Below are positions 10,641 through 19,620 of a DNA stretch of 21,189 nucleotides, in pieces. A program made the translations under genes and the position numbers. The stretch's first letter is position 1; each line of letters begins with the position of its first letter. The notes beneath the pieces are model-generated. The model was not told the DNA's origin. It did no database searches and saw only the letters and a program-made list of their open reading frames with translations. Source of the DNA: Larix sibirica. Taxonomy: Eukaryota; Streptophyta; Pinopsida; Pinales; Pinaceae. The DNA is taken from NCBI GenBank assembly GCA_004151065.3, contig NWUY0300100218.1, positions 1 to 21,189 on the forward strand, given 5' to 3'.

Positions 10641-12556
10641 TATGACCAGTATATCAAAAGGTTCTTAGATTTATTGATGGAATTTCTAACACCTATATTG
10701 AACAAGATCATGAGGTATATGAAAGTACAGACAATAAGGAAGAGGAATGTGCAGACATGAAGCTAAACCATAAGATATTAGACCATAAAATAGTTCAGAT
10801 AAAGAGAAACTTTATCCCTTAAGGAATAGTTCCTTTAGAGAGTTTATTTGATAAGAATTATGTCCCTCACAATCCCACCATTTATCCAAAGGAAGAAGAT
10901 GTGGAAGAAGTGAATGTTGGCACTCAGGAAGAACCCAAGAATATCAAATTGTCAAAATTATTGCTTGCTGAAATGAAACAGAGATATATAAAACTCTTCA
11001 AAGAGCACATAGATGTGTTTCCATGGAAGTACAATGATTTAAGGACCTATGACACTTTAATAATCGAGCATAAAATTTCTCTAAAGACAGGAATCCTTTC
11101 AATCAAAATCTCAGGCAAAGAAATCCTATATTGATGCCCATTATAGAAAAGGAAGTAAGGAAATTGCTAGATGCCAAAATAATAATTCCTTTAATATATT
11201 CTGAATGGGTATCTAACTGTGTCTCTATTAGGAAAAAGAGTGGAGAGATAAGGTTGTGTGTTGACTTTAGAAATCTAAATAAATATTCCCTGAAATATAA
11301 CTACCCCCTACCAAAGATGGATCAGATCTTGCAGAAATTCGAAGGGGATGACAAGATCTCCATGATGGATGGATTTTCTGGATGCAATCAAGTGGCCATA
11401 AGTAAAGAATGTCAAGAAAAGAATGCATTCATCACTCCATGGGGTACTTTTATGTATGATAAAATTCCATTCGGACTAATGAACACAAGATCCACCTTCC
11501 AACGTGTCATAGATATAGCCTTTGTGGGAGGGAGAGATAAGTTCATAGTAATTTATCTTGATGATATGATTGTGTTTCCTAAAGCTGATGAAGAACGTCT
11601 ATCTCATTTGAAGCAAACCTTCAAAAAATGCAGAAAAAATGGTCTCTCCTTGAATCCAAAGAATTCCAGTAAGGATAGATCTTGAAAGAGTGCCAGCTAT
11701 ACAAAAACTTGAAACTCTTAGAAATAAAAAAGAAGTTCAGGTATTCATGGGAAGAATAAAATTCCTAAGGAGATTCATTCCTAATTTGGATGAACTAATT
11801 AAAACCATTACCAACATGCTAAAAATAGGTAATGAGGTGAAATGGAACAAGGATTCAAAAGAAGCATTTGAAGCACTAAATGCGGATATTGGAGAAACAC
11901 TAGTATTAATCAGTACTTATTATACAAAACCATTCTTTATATTGTATTTTTCCTCTTCTCACACTATTGCAACTGTGCTTTTACAAAAGAATCAAGATGG
12001 CTATGAGAATCCCATAGCAGTTTTTAGGAAAGCTCTCAATAATGTTGAATTAAAGTATAACCTTATGGAGAAACAAGCCTATGCGATGGTGGAAGCACTA
12101 AAATATTTCAGATGCTATGTTCTCCACTCACAGATAGTAGCATGTGTTCCACACAACACTGTTAAAGATATCTTGTGCCAAACTGACAGTGAAGGCAGGA
12201 GAGGGAAGTGGATTGCAAAGATCCATGAATATGATTTAGAAATCAATCCCACCAAATTTTTGATTGGAAAAGGATTAGATAAGGTGTTGGTTGAATCAAA
12301 TTGTGAGGCTTTGGACCTAAACCTAATTGAAAGATTGATAGAAGAAGAGAACCTAAGGAATATACAGGATGCTCAAAATAGTACAATGAAGGTAAATAAA
12401 AAATTTGAAGAGTTTGAATGGTATAGAGACATTATTTACTACCTGGTAAATCTTGAGTGCCCAACACATTTCTCTAAATCACAAGCTAGGTACCTAAAGC
12501 TGCAGGTAGTAAAATATTGTATCCTAGATGAATATCTCTATTGGAAATACCCTTAG
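10641..12556 (+). pseudogene. Reverse transcriptase and native RNase H, copy 2
   Basis: After an acidic connector (10640-11100), RT reads from about 11131 to 11685: KLLDAKIIIPLIYSEWVSN, IRLCVDFRNLNKYS, MMDGFSGCNQVAI (Asp codon at 11368), WGTFMYDKIPFGLMN and YLDD (11554-11565). The catalytic Asp residues remain. A 52-base deletion next to 11670, between two AGT triplets seen in copy 1, removes the segment after LNPK and shifts the frame. The connection and RNase H follow on 11690-12556: FMGRIKFLRRFIPNLDE, FILYFSSSHTIATVLLQK, ELKYNLMEKQAYAMVEALKY and ACVPHNTVKDIL. The native RNase H has VPH where active gypsy enzymes have TDH, and no Asp at the first site, so it is likely inactive. The sequence GRRGKWIAKIHEYDLEINP then leads toward integrase. 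Confidence 0.85.
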
Positions 12557-13614
12557 GGAATCTTACTAAACTGTGTGATAGAGGATGAGGATGAAGTAAT
12601 GATCACAGAGCTTCACAAAAGCATCTATGGAGGACATCATGCTTGGAGAGCACATCTTATAAATTTTTGAGGGATGGATATTATTGGATAAGATTATTTG
12701 CAGATACTAAACACATTGTCAAGACATGTATTGAGTGTCAAATCTTTGCAGGTAAACAGAAGCTTAAACCTCTTCCTTTGAAGAATGTAATGACTTCAAC
12801 ACATTTCCATTAATAGGGGTTGGATTTCATTGCCACTTATTATTTCACAAAGTGGGTGGAATCCATCCCCACTAGATTGGAAAATGAGAATTTTATTATG
12901 AAGTTCTTAGAATAAAACATTTTATCAATATTTGGGTGCCCAGGTAAAATTATAACTGATAATGCTCGACCTTTCAAGTATGTCAAAATGCTAGAAATAT
13001 TCCAAAAATACAACATTGATCTTGTTCACTCTATTGCCTATTACCCTCATGGGAATGGCCTATAAGAATCATCAAACAAAAGCTTCCTCAGGATCATTAA
13101 GAAAATTTTGGCAGAGAACAAAAAAGTATGGGATGCTAACCTCGAGTATGCCTTATGGGATGACAGGATAAGTGTTAAGAGGTCAACTGAAACATCCCCT
13201 TTTAAGTTGGTGTATGGAAAGGAAGCAACTCTACCTATCCAACTGATATTACCAATGTTTAAGTTGATCCATCATGAGACAGAAGAGCCAAATGATATGG
13301 TGAGAATGGTGTATTAGTTAATTGAACTACAACGAGAGAGAGAGAGAGATCAAATCGGCATTAAGTTGCAGGAACACCAAAGAAGGAAAAAAAATACCTT
13401 TGCAAAAAGGGATTTGGAAAGAGACCTCCAGCCAGGGAATTTGGTCCTAAAAGGGGATGCAAGAAGATAAGACAAGGAAAAACATAGAAAATTTGAAAAT
13501 TTATGGATGGGGCCCCATGTCATTGCACAAGTACTGGGGAACAATACATACAAGCTCACTAAATTAAATGGTGAATCTTGGGAAGATGATTTTAATGAAA
13601 AAATCCTTAAGTGA
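12557..13614 (+). pseudogene. Ty3/gypsy integrase, degenerate
   Basis: The zinc-binding HHCC region is ELHKSIYGGHH (12611 on) and CIECQ (Cys codons at 12727 and 12736). Core catalytic residues are all present: Asp in GLDF (codon 12823), Asp in ITDNA (12958) and Glu in ESSNK (13066). A C-terminal GPY-like motif, LWMGPHVIAQVLGNNTYKL, stands near 13502-13560. Integrase would insert the cDNA into chromosomes. The frame changes near 12655 and then stays in frame 1 to the TGA at 13612, broken by stops at about 12811, 12913, 13063, 13315 and 13468. About a dozen residues usually found between GLDF and YFTKWVE are missing. No chromodomain is visible, in line with a non-chromovirus lineage. Confidence 0.85.
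13334..13349 (+). repeat. (GA)8 microsatellite in integrase
   Basis: Eight GA units code for alternating Arg and Glu between the integrase core and C-terminal domain, where charged residues are normal. Frame 1 passes through it, so any length change has not shifted the frame. Confidence 0.8.
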
Positions 13615-13797
13615 TTCTTTCTATAAAATATCCAGGTTCCAAAATTCTTGTACATAGTAGAGTAGCAACACTTCATTTATCTGCTTTATATTTCAATTTC
13701 CAGCAATTACATTTCTACTGTTTTCTATGTTTACTGCTTGTATATATTTTGGAGAGGCTGAGCAACCTACTCCACATGTCAAAATCTCATGATAAAT
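13615..13797 (+). other. 3' untranslated tract after pol
   Basis: About 180 T-rich bases follow the integrase stop. I see no domain, although a short open frame runs through it. It leads into the tRNA-like fragment. Confidence 0.5.
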
Positions 13798-13877
13798 GAC
13801 TCCATGGCCCAATGGATAAGGCCTAAGTATACGGTTCCCAGAATCTTACAGAGGAAGCTGCTGTCCTCGTGGAGTCG
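13798..13877 (+). tRNA. tRNA-Arg-like fragment (pseudo-tRNA) upstream of the 3' LTR
   Basis: The first 25 bases (GACTCCATGGCCCAATGG..., 13798-13822) match the 5' half of plant nuclear tRNA-Arg as I remember it, including an intact A-box (TGGCCCAATGG). The 3' end TGGAGTC+G (13870-13877) pairs perfectly with GACTCCA over seven bases, giving a full acceptor stem plus discriminator G. ACG at 13831-13833 could be the anticodon. A T-arm-like hairpin GAGGA/TCCTC (13851-13855, 13864-13868) is present, but its loop lacks TTCRA and the B-box is lost. The centre is about seven bases too long and the anticodon stem is poor. It is therefore not a working tRNA gene. It is the same isoacceptor family as the primer used at 5399. 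Confidence 0.6.
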
Positions 13878-13921
13878 ATGTTAGTACAGATAAATTCATA
13901 GGTTGGCAGGACAACTAGTGA

Positions 13922-13951
13922 TTTGGTCGTGAGGTTTTAAAGGCGACCAAA
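13922..13951 (+). other. Inverted repeat (hairpin) before the 3' LTR
   Basis: TTTGGTCG (13922-13929) and CGACCAAA (13944-13951) form a perfect eight-pair stem with a 14-base loop. The right arm contains GGCGACCA (13942-13949), an octamer also found at the start of the primer binding site (5400-5407). The function is unknown. Confidence 0.5.
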
Positions 13952-13971
13952 GGCAGTAAATTCATTGAACT

Positions 13972-13983
13972 AGAAGAATGAGG
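13972..13983 (+). promoter_or_regulatory. Candidate polypurine tract
   Basis: AGAAGAATGAGG is purine apart from one T and ends one base before TG of the 3' LTR. That is where the primer for plus-strand DNA synthesis must lie. It is weaker than typical tracts, so the call is tentative. Confidence 0.5.
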
Positions 13984-13984
13984 T

Positions 13985-14728
13985 TGAATATTTATGTTCC
14001 CTCTAAGCTAAATTTCAAAGGTGAAGGAGTTCTGAAGGAATTGCAGTGATTGTTAGATCTGATGACAGATCTATGGTCCAAGTTGAAAGTGAGATCGTAA
14101 AAAAGAGTAGTTATCGGAATCGGGCGGCGAGCAGATCCAAAAAGGTCAGATATGATCCCACAACCCACATCCATCGTGTCCTGACAATATGCATGAATTA
14201 AGAAATGTCCCAAGGGCACATTATCTCGTAAACCACTTGAGACGTGTGGCTAAAAAATCATTGGCAACGCCTCCTCCATAGATTTTTGAAAACCGCTAAC
14301 TCTTACGAGCATTACCGCCTTGGGAAACCAGGGTGGTTTCCGCTTAAAAGTAAAGGGACCATGGAGGATAGTTGGCGCTCATGTTGTGCGGTAATAAGGT
14401 TACACATGTCAAGTGGTCCCCCTACCCTTTCAGAGTTGCGTCATCCTATCCCTATCGATTAAAATCCATCCAAATGTCCATTTTAAGTTTAAAACAGTTT
14501 TAAAAATTCATAAGGTCATTGTCACCATAAAGCAGAACTCAAGTTTATCCAATCTCCCACACCCGTACACATGGTCATCCAATCCCATATCAACATCCTT
14601 GTCATAAAGTCGGGTAATTCATAAGCCTCCATAGTATTTTACATTTTTACTTAGGTGAAACCTAAAATCTACCCTAGACCAGTCAATACACTAGGTTTGA
14701 CCCCTAACCAGTGATCCATACAGTTAAA
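13985..14728 (+). other. Non-coding 5' part of U3, right LTR
   Basis: This is the counterpart of 2-794. It contains short open frames, but none is preserved in both copies. It ends at the ATG of the U3 reading frame. Confidence 0.6.
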
Positions 14729-17700
14729 ATGTCTCAGCAAACTGAAATCTTGATCCCTAATCCAAAGGTCACAGAAAATGAAAGTGCTTATGACCTTCAA
14801 GTCGATATTTTTTACACGTCGATAAACCACTCTGACCTAAGCAAAGTCCTAAGGGAAGCTTGATCCCTAGCATTCATAGATCAAGACCCCTACAAGTTAT
14901 GGGATTCGAACCTAGCCTACTTTATATGCCTCATGCAGCGTATTTTTTGGAATTCATCAATCGATGTTCTACCTATTTTTTCTCTAGTAAGAAAGCGACC
15001 ATGTCTTATGATTTTTCCAAAGAGGTAAGTAACATCGAAGCCAAGAATATACAAAACAATTTTGGTATTAAATACCGGGTAGACCTGTAACCTATAGGAG
15101 AGATAACTATGGCCCTTTCCTATCAATATCTAAATATATCTGCTAAATCCCTAGTCATATCAAAGCATATTGAGCCAATAATGGGTATTGCACAGTCATC
15201 CCCACCATATAAAACTGTATTCTTTTCTCAAACATCTAGGAGAGCTATCTCGCTTCTATGCACAATCATGGGCTATGAAAATGATAATGAAGTTGATGAC
15301 ACCCTCCTAGGTTTTCAAGCCCACCTAAATCCTGCACCTACCATCTACCCTAAATGGGATACATGCAGTTTATTAGCCCAACCCATAAATGAGCAGTTAA
15401 CAAAGTTCACTTCCCTAGAAGTGTTTAGGTACCCATATTACCTCTATTTCTTATTTATACAGTAGAACTATAAATATTTTGAAAACCCGGGCCTAAAGAC
15501 GACTGATGAACGTGGACGTGAACTTCCAGTCTTTGAATGGAACACCCTGTCCTTGAGAAGTGTTGACAATGCAAATTACTTGGAATTCACAGAAAAAGTA
15601 ATGAGAGTGGCCTACACAATAATAAATGTAAACAGATCCTCCTAGAATGCCTAAGGAGGTTAAATAATTGTTACAATTCATCCCTGATAGTAGAGTGGGA
15701 GATTGTTTTCTCTTTAAATACCACACAGTAATCAAGATCTATGGCTTTGAAGGTAAGCCCTACAAGATACATACATTCCTAACTATGAAAGTGTTTTCAA
15801 TGGAATATGTCAAGTAGATACTGATGAGATGCATTTCAGACATTTTAGGCAACATATATCATTGCACATACCCAAGGAAGAAGGGCCTTTCCAAGTGAAA
15901 TACATAAATGCACATCAATACATGGAGCAATTCTTGGAGCAGTTGAACTTAAGAAAACCAAAGGCAGGACATTATGATCCACATAAGGTCATTTCATACC
16001 AAAGGTTGGAAAATAAAATCTTAGCATATGAGTGTGAACCTGGAGTTGAATGGTAGAGCATAGCCAATAAAGATAGTTGGGAGGAACTCAAAGAGATTCA
16101 TAAAAATTTAGATGGACAAGCTGTAATAGATAAATTAGTAGGAAATAAAAGAGGAACAGAAGAATTAAGCATTGACATGGATATCGATCAATATGGACAA
16201 GGTCCTCAACCCAATAATGCCCGAACAGAGCCAAATGAAGTAGGTTGGGTTTTGGTTGAGAAAGATCCAGAAGTGGAAGTTCCTAAAGAGATAGTTCAGT
16301 TCAATGTTCATCCCATAGATCTAGGGAGACCTCATAACATATGCATACCATAACCTTCATTGGATTTCATAGTGCCTCAAATAGAAAAGGCATTAACATC
16401 AACTGGACCTATCCTCATACAGACAGATCTGCAGGCATATTACAAGACCGTAAGGAAGGAAGTTTTGCAAGAAATCAATGATGAGAAGCAGTAGGAAATT
16501 CCTCCTCATAAGAGAATCCTTATAGTGGTTCATCATGTGGAGAATATATTGATATATGTTGTGGTGGAACCTGGAGTATATGTCCCAACCAAGCTTAGTG
16601 ATTACCGAGCTAAAGAACACACAATAGACTAGAGTCAGTTTGGAAAATTGACAAAGTGGATTTTTTCAAACAGACCAATGACATGATCTGTCAAGAGGTC
16701 ATTAAATCAGATAAGACAGAAAGGAAGTTAAAGGAATCCCTCCACGAATTTAGAGAATTATTGAAAGCTGAAAAGTGGACTGTAAGAGCTATGCAAGTTA
16801 AAATAAAAAATATTGAGGAGAAAATAATTGCTCTAGAGTCAAGTCCTGATGATGGAAATAAAATCAAATATTTGATAGAAACCAAATATAATGAAATAGA
16901 TACTCTAAAGAAGCAACTAAAAATTCCTAATGTTCATCATGTCCGAACTGCATAAATCTAACATGTGCAAAAAGAAAAAGAGAAGATCCTTCCAAGTGTG
17001 ATCCAATATAAAATTTTAGCAAAGGAGAGGGAGAAGAGGATAGATGAGTTGTTAGTACAAATATCGACCCTCAAAATGCAGAGTGCAACCATTAGTTCTA
17101 TTGTCCCTATTCAAGTAGCAGCCACATATACACAAGGAGATGTGAAACTTCCTTCAGAGACAGATCAAAATGCCAAAGAGCTGGAAAAGAAAACAACAGA
17201 GATAGAAGTGTTGAATGTAGATGATATGGAGGAATATGAGGCCCCTAAAGGGAGAACTCAAATAGAGGAATATAAAAATACTAGAATAAAAGAGTTGGAG
17301 GAGGATGTCAACCAAAAAAATGATAAGATTGTTGGGTTAGAAGATGAGTTCAACAAGAAAGAATATGAGATTTTTCATCTAAAGAGGGAAGTAGATGACC
17401 TAAAAGGCCAAATCACCTCACTATAGAACTATTCTCAAGGAGAAGAGATACTCAAAATAACTAATCGATAAATCTAGGATAGAATATGACTATTGTTCCT
17501 AAATAAGCGGGATTTCTGTGAGTTACTGATATAAGAATTCAAGACATATAAAGCAGCTAGAGAGGAGATTAAGAAGGTGGATATTACATTGGAAGATAAA
17601 CCAAAACAAGCTATAGAAACTATTGAATATCTAAACATGATATGTAAAAAGAAAATAGAGGATTTGCAGCTCACAAATAGAACTCAGATCATCAAGATAG

Positions 17701-18479
17701 CCAATAAGATGTTGTTGAAGAAGACTCTCTTAAGAGTGATCCAAAGTAGTACAAATTGTCTAAAATATGATATTACTGCCTTCAAAAATATGTTTGGTGG
17801 AGTAATAAAGTTGGGGTTTCCATTACACTGGGATGGAATTGAAGAGTTTGATTCTAAAGAGAATTACCATTTCATTCTGACGCAGAAGAGAAATGAAGAT
17901 ACTCACGAGGAGGAGTTAGAAGGAGGGATCAGTGGTTATCAGGAAATGAATAGATTAAAATCCATATCTCATATGTGGATCAGATTGAAAATCATTTTTA
18001 GGGATCAAGAACCCCTATCATATGAAATACATTCAGAGGAAAAATTGGATTTAGAGAACCTGGAAGCACACAAGATCCCTCCAGGGAAAGACTGGAAATT
18101 GGTAACCAAATATCACAAAATTGCATTTCCTCTTGAAGCAAATCCAACAGGACAGAATTCAGGGTCATCTCAATAGCATAATGGTCAGCATATACCTCAG
18201 GCCGCCCAACAATTTGCAGGACAAGTAGCTCCATTATCCTTCATGCTACCTAGAAATCAACCGCCAACTGGAGGTCAAGACTACGTAGAATCATGGAAGG
18301 TAATGAGTCAAGATAGCATTCCACCAGGTTATCCAACAATGTCACCTCAAATGCACATGCGTGGAAAGAAATCTCCAAACAAAGGAAAGAATAGAGGTGG
18401 GTCCCGAAAGAAAATTTTAAAAAGAGCAAAGTGTCCTAGAGTCAATGTAAAAGTTAAATGTAAAAAGTCAATTTTGTAA
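14729..18479 (+). pseudogene. Coiled-coil protein encoded in LTR U3, right copy, degenerate
   Basis: The frame opens with ATG at 14729 (MSQQTE) and closes with TAA at 18477, giving about 1,250 codons including breaks. The best stretches are 15109-15465, 15829-16056, 16656-16955, 16965-17426, 17577-18176 and 18243-18479. Residues coded by 16656-17426 are rich in E, K, L and I in heptads, for example IKELEEDVNQKNDK, which predicts coiled coil. The last 40 or so residues are strongly basic (MRGKKSPNKGKNRGGSRKK), which would suit nucleic acid binding. The NLS-like motif of the left copy is lost here (PNNARTEP). A one-base loss near 14927, a seven-base loss near 15820 and other breaks are private to this copy. 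On the genomic RNA the frame would lie downstream of pol. Alternatives are a captured host gene fragment or a second gag-like protein; I cannot tell which. Confidence 0.65.
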
Positions 18480-18547
18480 AAGTCATAAAGTGGAAGTCTG
18501 TTACAGGTCACTTTAGGCTCAACCATATTCAGTTAGATTCAGAGGCC

Positions 18548-18554
18548 TATATAT
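18548..18554 (+). promoter_or_regulatory. Candidate TATA box, 3' LTR
   Basis: This is the equivalent of 4629-4635, with the same TATATAT and the same flanking bases. From this LTR it would drive transcription out into the copia sequence. Confidence 0.45.
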
Positions 18555-18755
18555 TGTAATATGAGGCACTAGGTCAAGGCTGGAAATTTTAAATCTAGAA
18601 GTTTTATGTCTACATTGTTGAGTCGATGAATACTTTTTCCTTATACTATTGTTTTTCCAGAGATTAATGATACAGAGTGTCACAGAGAGTTCTTATTTTG
18701 TTTTTGTCCATTGCAATACTATTTCAATGTATATTAAAGGGTTCATGAGATGATC

Positions 18756-18761
18756 AATAAA
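18756..18761 (+). terminator. Candidate poly(A) signal, 3' LTR
   Basis: AATAAA lies about 200 bases after the candidate TATA box, as expected at the end of R. Genomic RNA would end shortly after it. Plant poly(A) signals are loose, so the call is modest. Confidence 0.4.
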
Positions 18762-18778
18762 GTTTTTGTAGCAGATTT

Positions 18779-19311
18779 AGTCCCAATTGAGTATCGATGA
18801 TGCTTTATTGTGGTTAAATGTTGAATTTTATGACAAAGATTTAAAAGTTTGTTTGGCTATGGCGTAACTTGTAAATCTTTAAGTGGAAATAGTAGTGTTA
18901 GAATTTTTATGTCAATATTGTATACTCTAATGTCATGTTGCTTAAAGATTCACAAATATCCTCTTGTAATGTCTTTCATGTTGTAAATAATTATTGAATT
19001 CTTCTTTTTGAAGCTCAATACGTTCACTTATTGTATTAATTTAGGAAATTCGCCCGCAAGCGCTTTTTAAATTAACATAGATTGTTCATCTGTTAAGTAC
19101 ACCTTCATTTCCCTTATTGTTCCATTGCACTCTGTAAAATTCCTCTTCAATTCACTCGTACACTTGTAGGATTGTTTATAATCTTCTAGAATAACAATAA
19201 TGAACCCAATTCCAATTATTTGAAGATTTAGCTCCAACATCTATGAAATTTGAGCCCCTATCATTCCTGGGCATAGTCTATTTTCAACCTAGTCTACCTG
19301 TAGGAATAACA
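18779..19311 (+). other. Putative U5 of the 3' LTR
   Basis: This is the counterpart of 4860-5391: non-coding, ending in CA and followed directly by copia coding sequence. The border with R is approximate. Confidence 0.45.
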
Positions 19312-19353
19312 GAGTGGTTCTGTGAGTATGAGGAGTGTTTTTGTGAGTATGAA
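19312..19353 (+). repeat. 21-base tandem duplication at the insertion border
   Basis: GAGTGGTTCTGTGAGTATGAG (19312-19332, 21 bases; listed here only to mark the unit) is followed by a near copy at 19333-19353. They code for EWFCEYE and ECFCEYE. The duplication keeps the copia frame and starts exactly at the inferred LTR end. Confidence 0.7.
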
Positions 19354-19620
19354 AAGATCGATGGTGGTGGTGTCCTACTAGGTGATTACTCAATAACCAG
19401 GATAGTCGGACAAGGTAATATTAAACTGAGGTTGAAAGATGAAAGAATGGGAACACTTCCAAGAGTACTACATATCCCAGGTTTGGATCGAAACCTAATC
19501 TTAGTAAGTAAGATAGGGAATGTAGGTGTGCAGTCTATTTTTGAGAAAAATACATGCAAGATGGTGCTAGGTGCGATGGTATTGATGAGGGGAGTTTGGA
19601 CTGGAACCCTGTAGAAATTA
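19312..19620 (+). pseudogene. Copia protease, C-terminal remnant
   Basis: GGGVLLGDYSITRIVGQGNI, LPRVLHIPGLDRNLILVSKI and CKMVLGAMVLMRG follow the usual copia pattern after the protease active site, where the enzyme forms its substrate flap and second half. The catalytic D-S/T-G box is not in the window. It would have been just upstream of the gypsy insertion point. The frame starts within the gypsy LTR only by chance and ends at TAG 19612. Confidence 0.8.

Larger units (their letters stand above)
9997..12132 (+). repeat. Internal tandem duplication, copy 2
   Basis: At 9991-10010 the sequence passes from RNase H (CACTCACA, as at 12125-12132) straight into protease sequence (CATATATGC, as at 7808-7816). 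The two share only CA at the joint. Copy 2 then follows copy 1 to the RNase H and carries on past the breakpoint into the rest of pol. It is shorter than copy 1, mainly through a 52-base loss near 11670. Confidence 0.85.
2..19311 (+). mobile_element. Ty3/gypsy LTR retrotransposon, Tat-like, degenerate, with 5.3-kb LTRs
   Basis: The order is long direct repeat, tRNA-Arg-type primer binding site, gag, protease, RNase H, RT, RNase H, integrase, purine-rich tract, then the same direct repeat. This is the plan of an LTR retrotransposon, and integrase after RT marks Ty3/gypsy. The primer type, the very long LTRs and the extra RNase H point to the Tat lineage (relatives include Ogre, Retand and Grande). 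The total of about 19.3 kb is within the range known for the largest plant elements. All coding parts carry stops or frameshifts, so it cannot move by itself. It lies inside a copia element whose sequence starts directly after it. The left edge is at or just before base 2, so the left target-site duplication cannot be seen. Confidence 0.85.
13985..19311 (+). repeat. 3' LTR of the gypsy element
   Basis: This is the second copy of the long direct repeat, about 5,327 bases. It opens with TGAATATTTATG just after a purine-rich tract and closes with ...GGAATAACA, so it fits the TG...CA rule. Copia coding sequence follows at once. The left copy at the matching end reads ACTAAAA, so the terminal CA has mutated there. 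The boundary assignment rests on where similarity between the two copies stops. Confidence 0.85.

Noticed and set aside
7808-12132. Two separate nested gypsy elements instead of a tandem duplication
   Set aside because: There are no LTR, primer site or polypurine tract between the copies. The joint passes directly from RNase H into protease, and only one gag and one integrase are present.
5538-13614. An integrated plant pararetrovirus (caulimovirid)
   Set aside because: No movement protein is seen, an integrase is present, and long LTRs flank the coding region, so a Ty3/gypsy element fits better.
13350-13676. Open frame of 108 codons on the minus strand
   Set aside because: It is antisense to the integrase C-terminal domain, whose GPY-like motif and frame are clear on the plus strand. 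No known domain is seen in the minus reading.
13798-13877. A functional tRNA-Arg gene
   Set aside because: The B-box and T-loop consensus are gone, the centre is too long and the anticodon stem does not pair well. It is kept as a tRNA-like fragment only.
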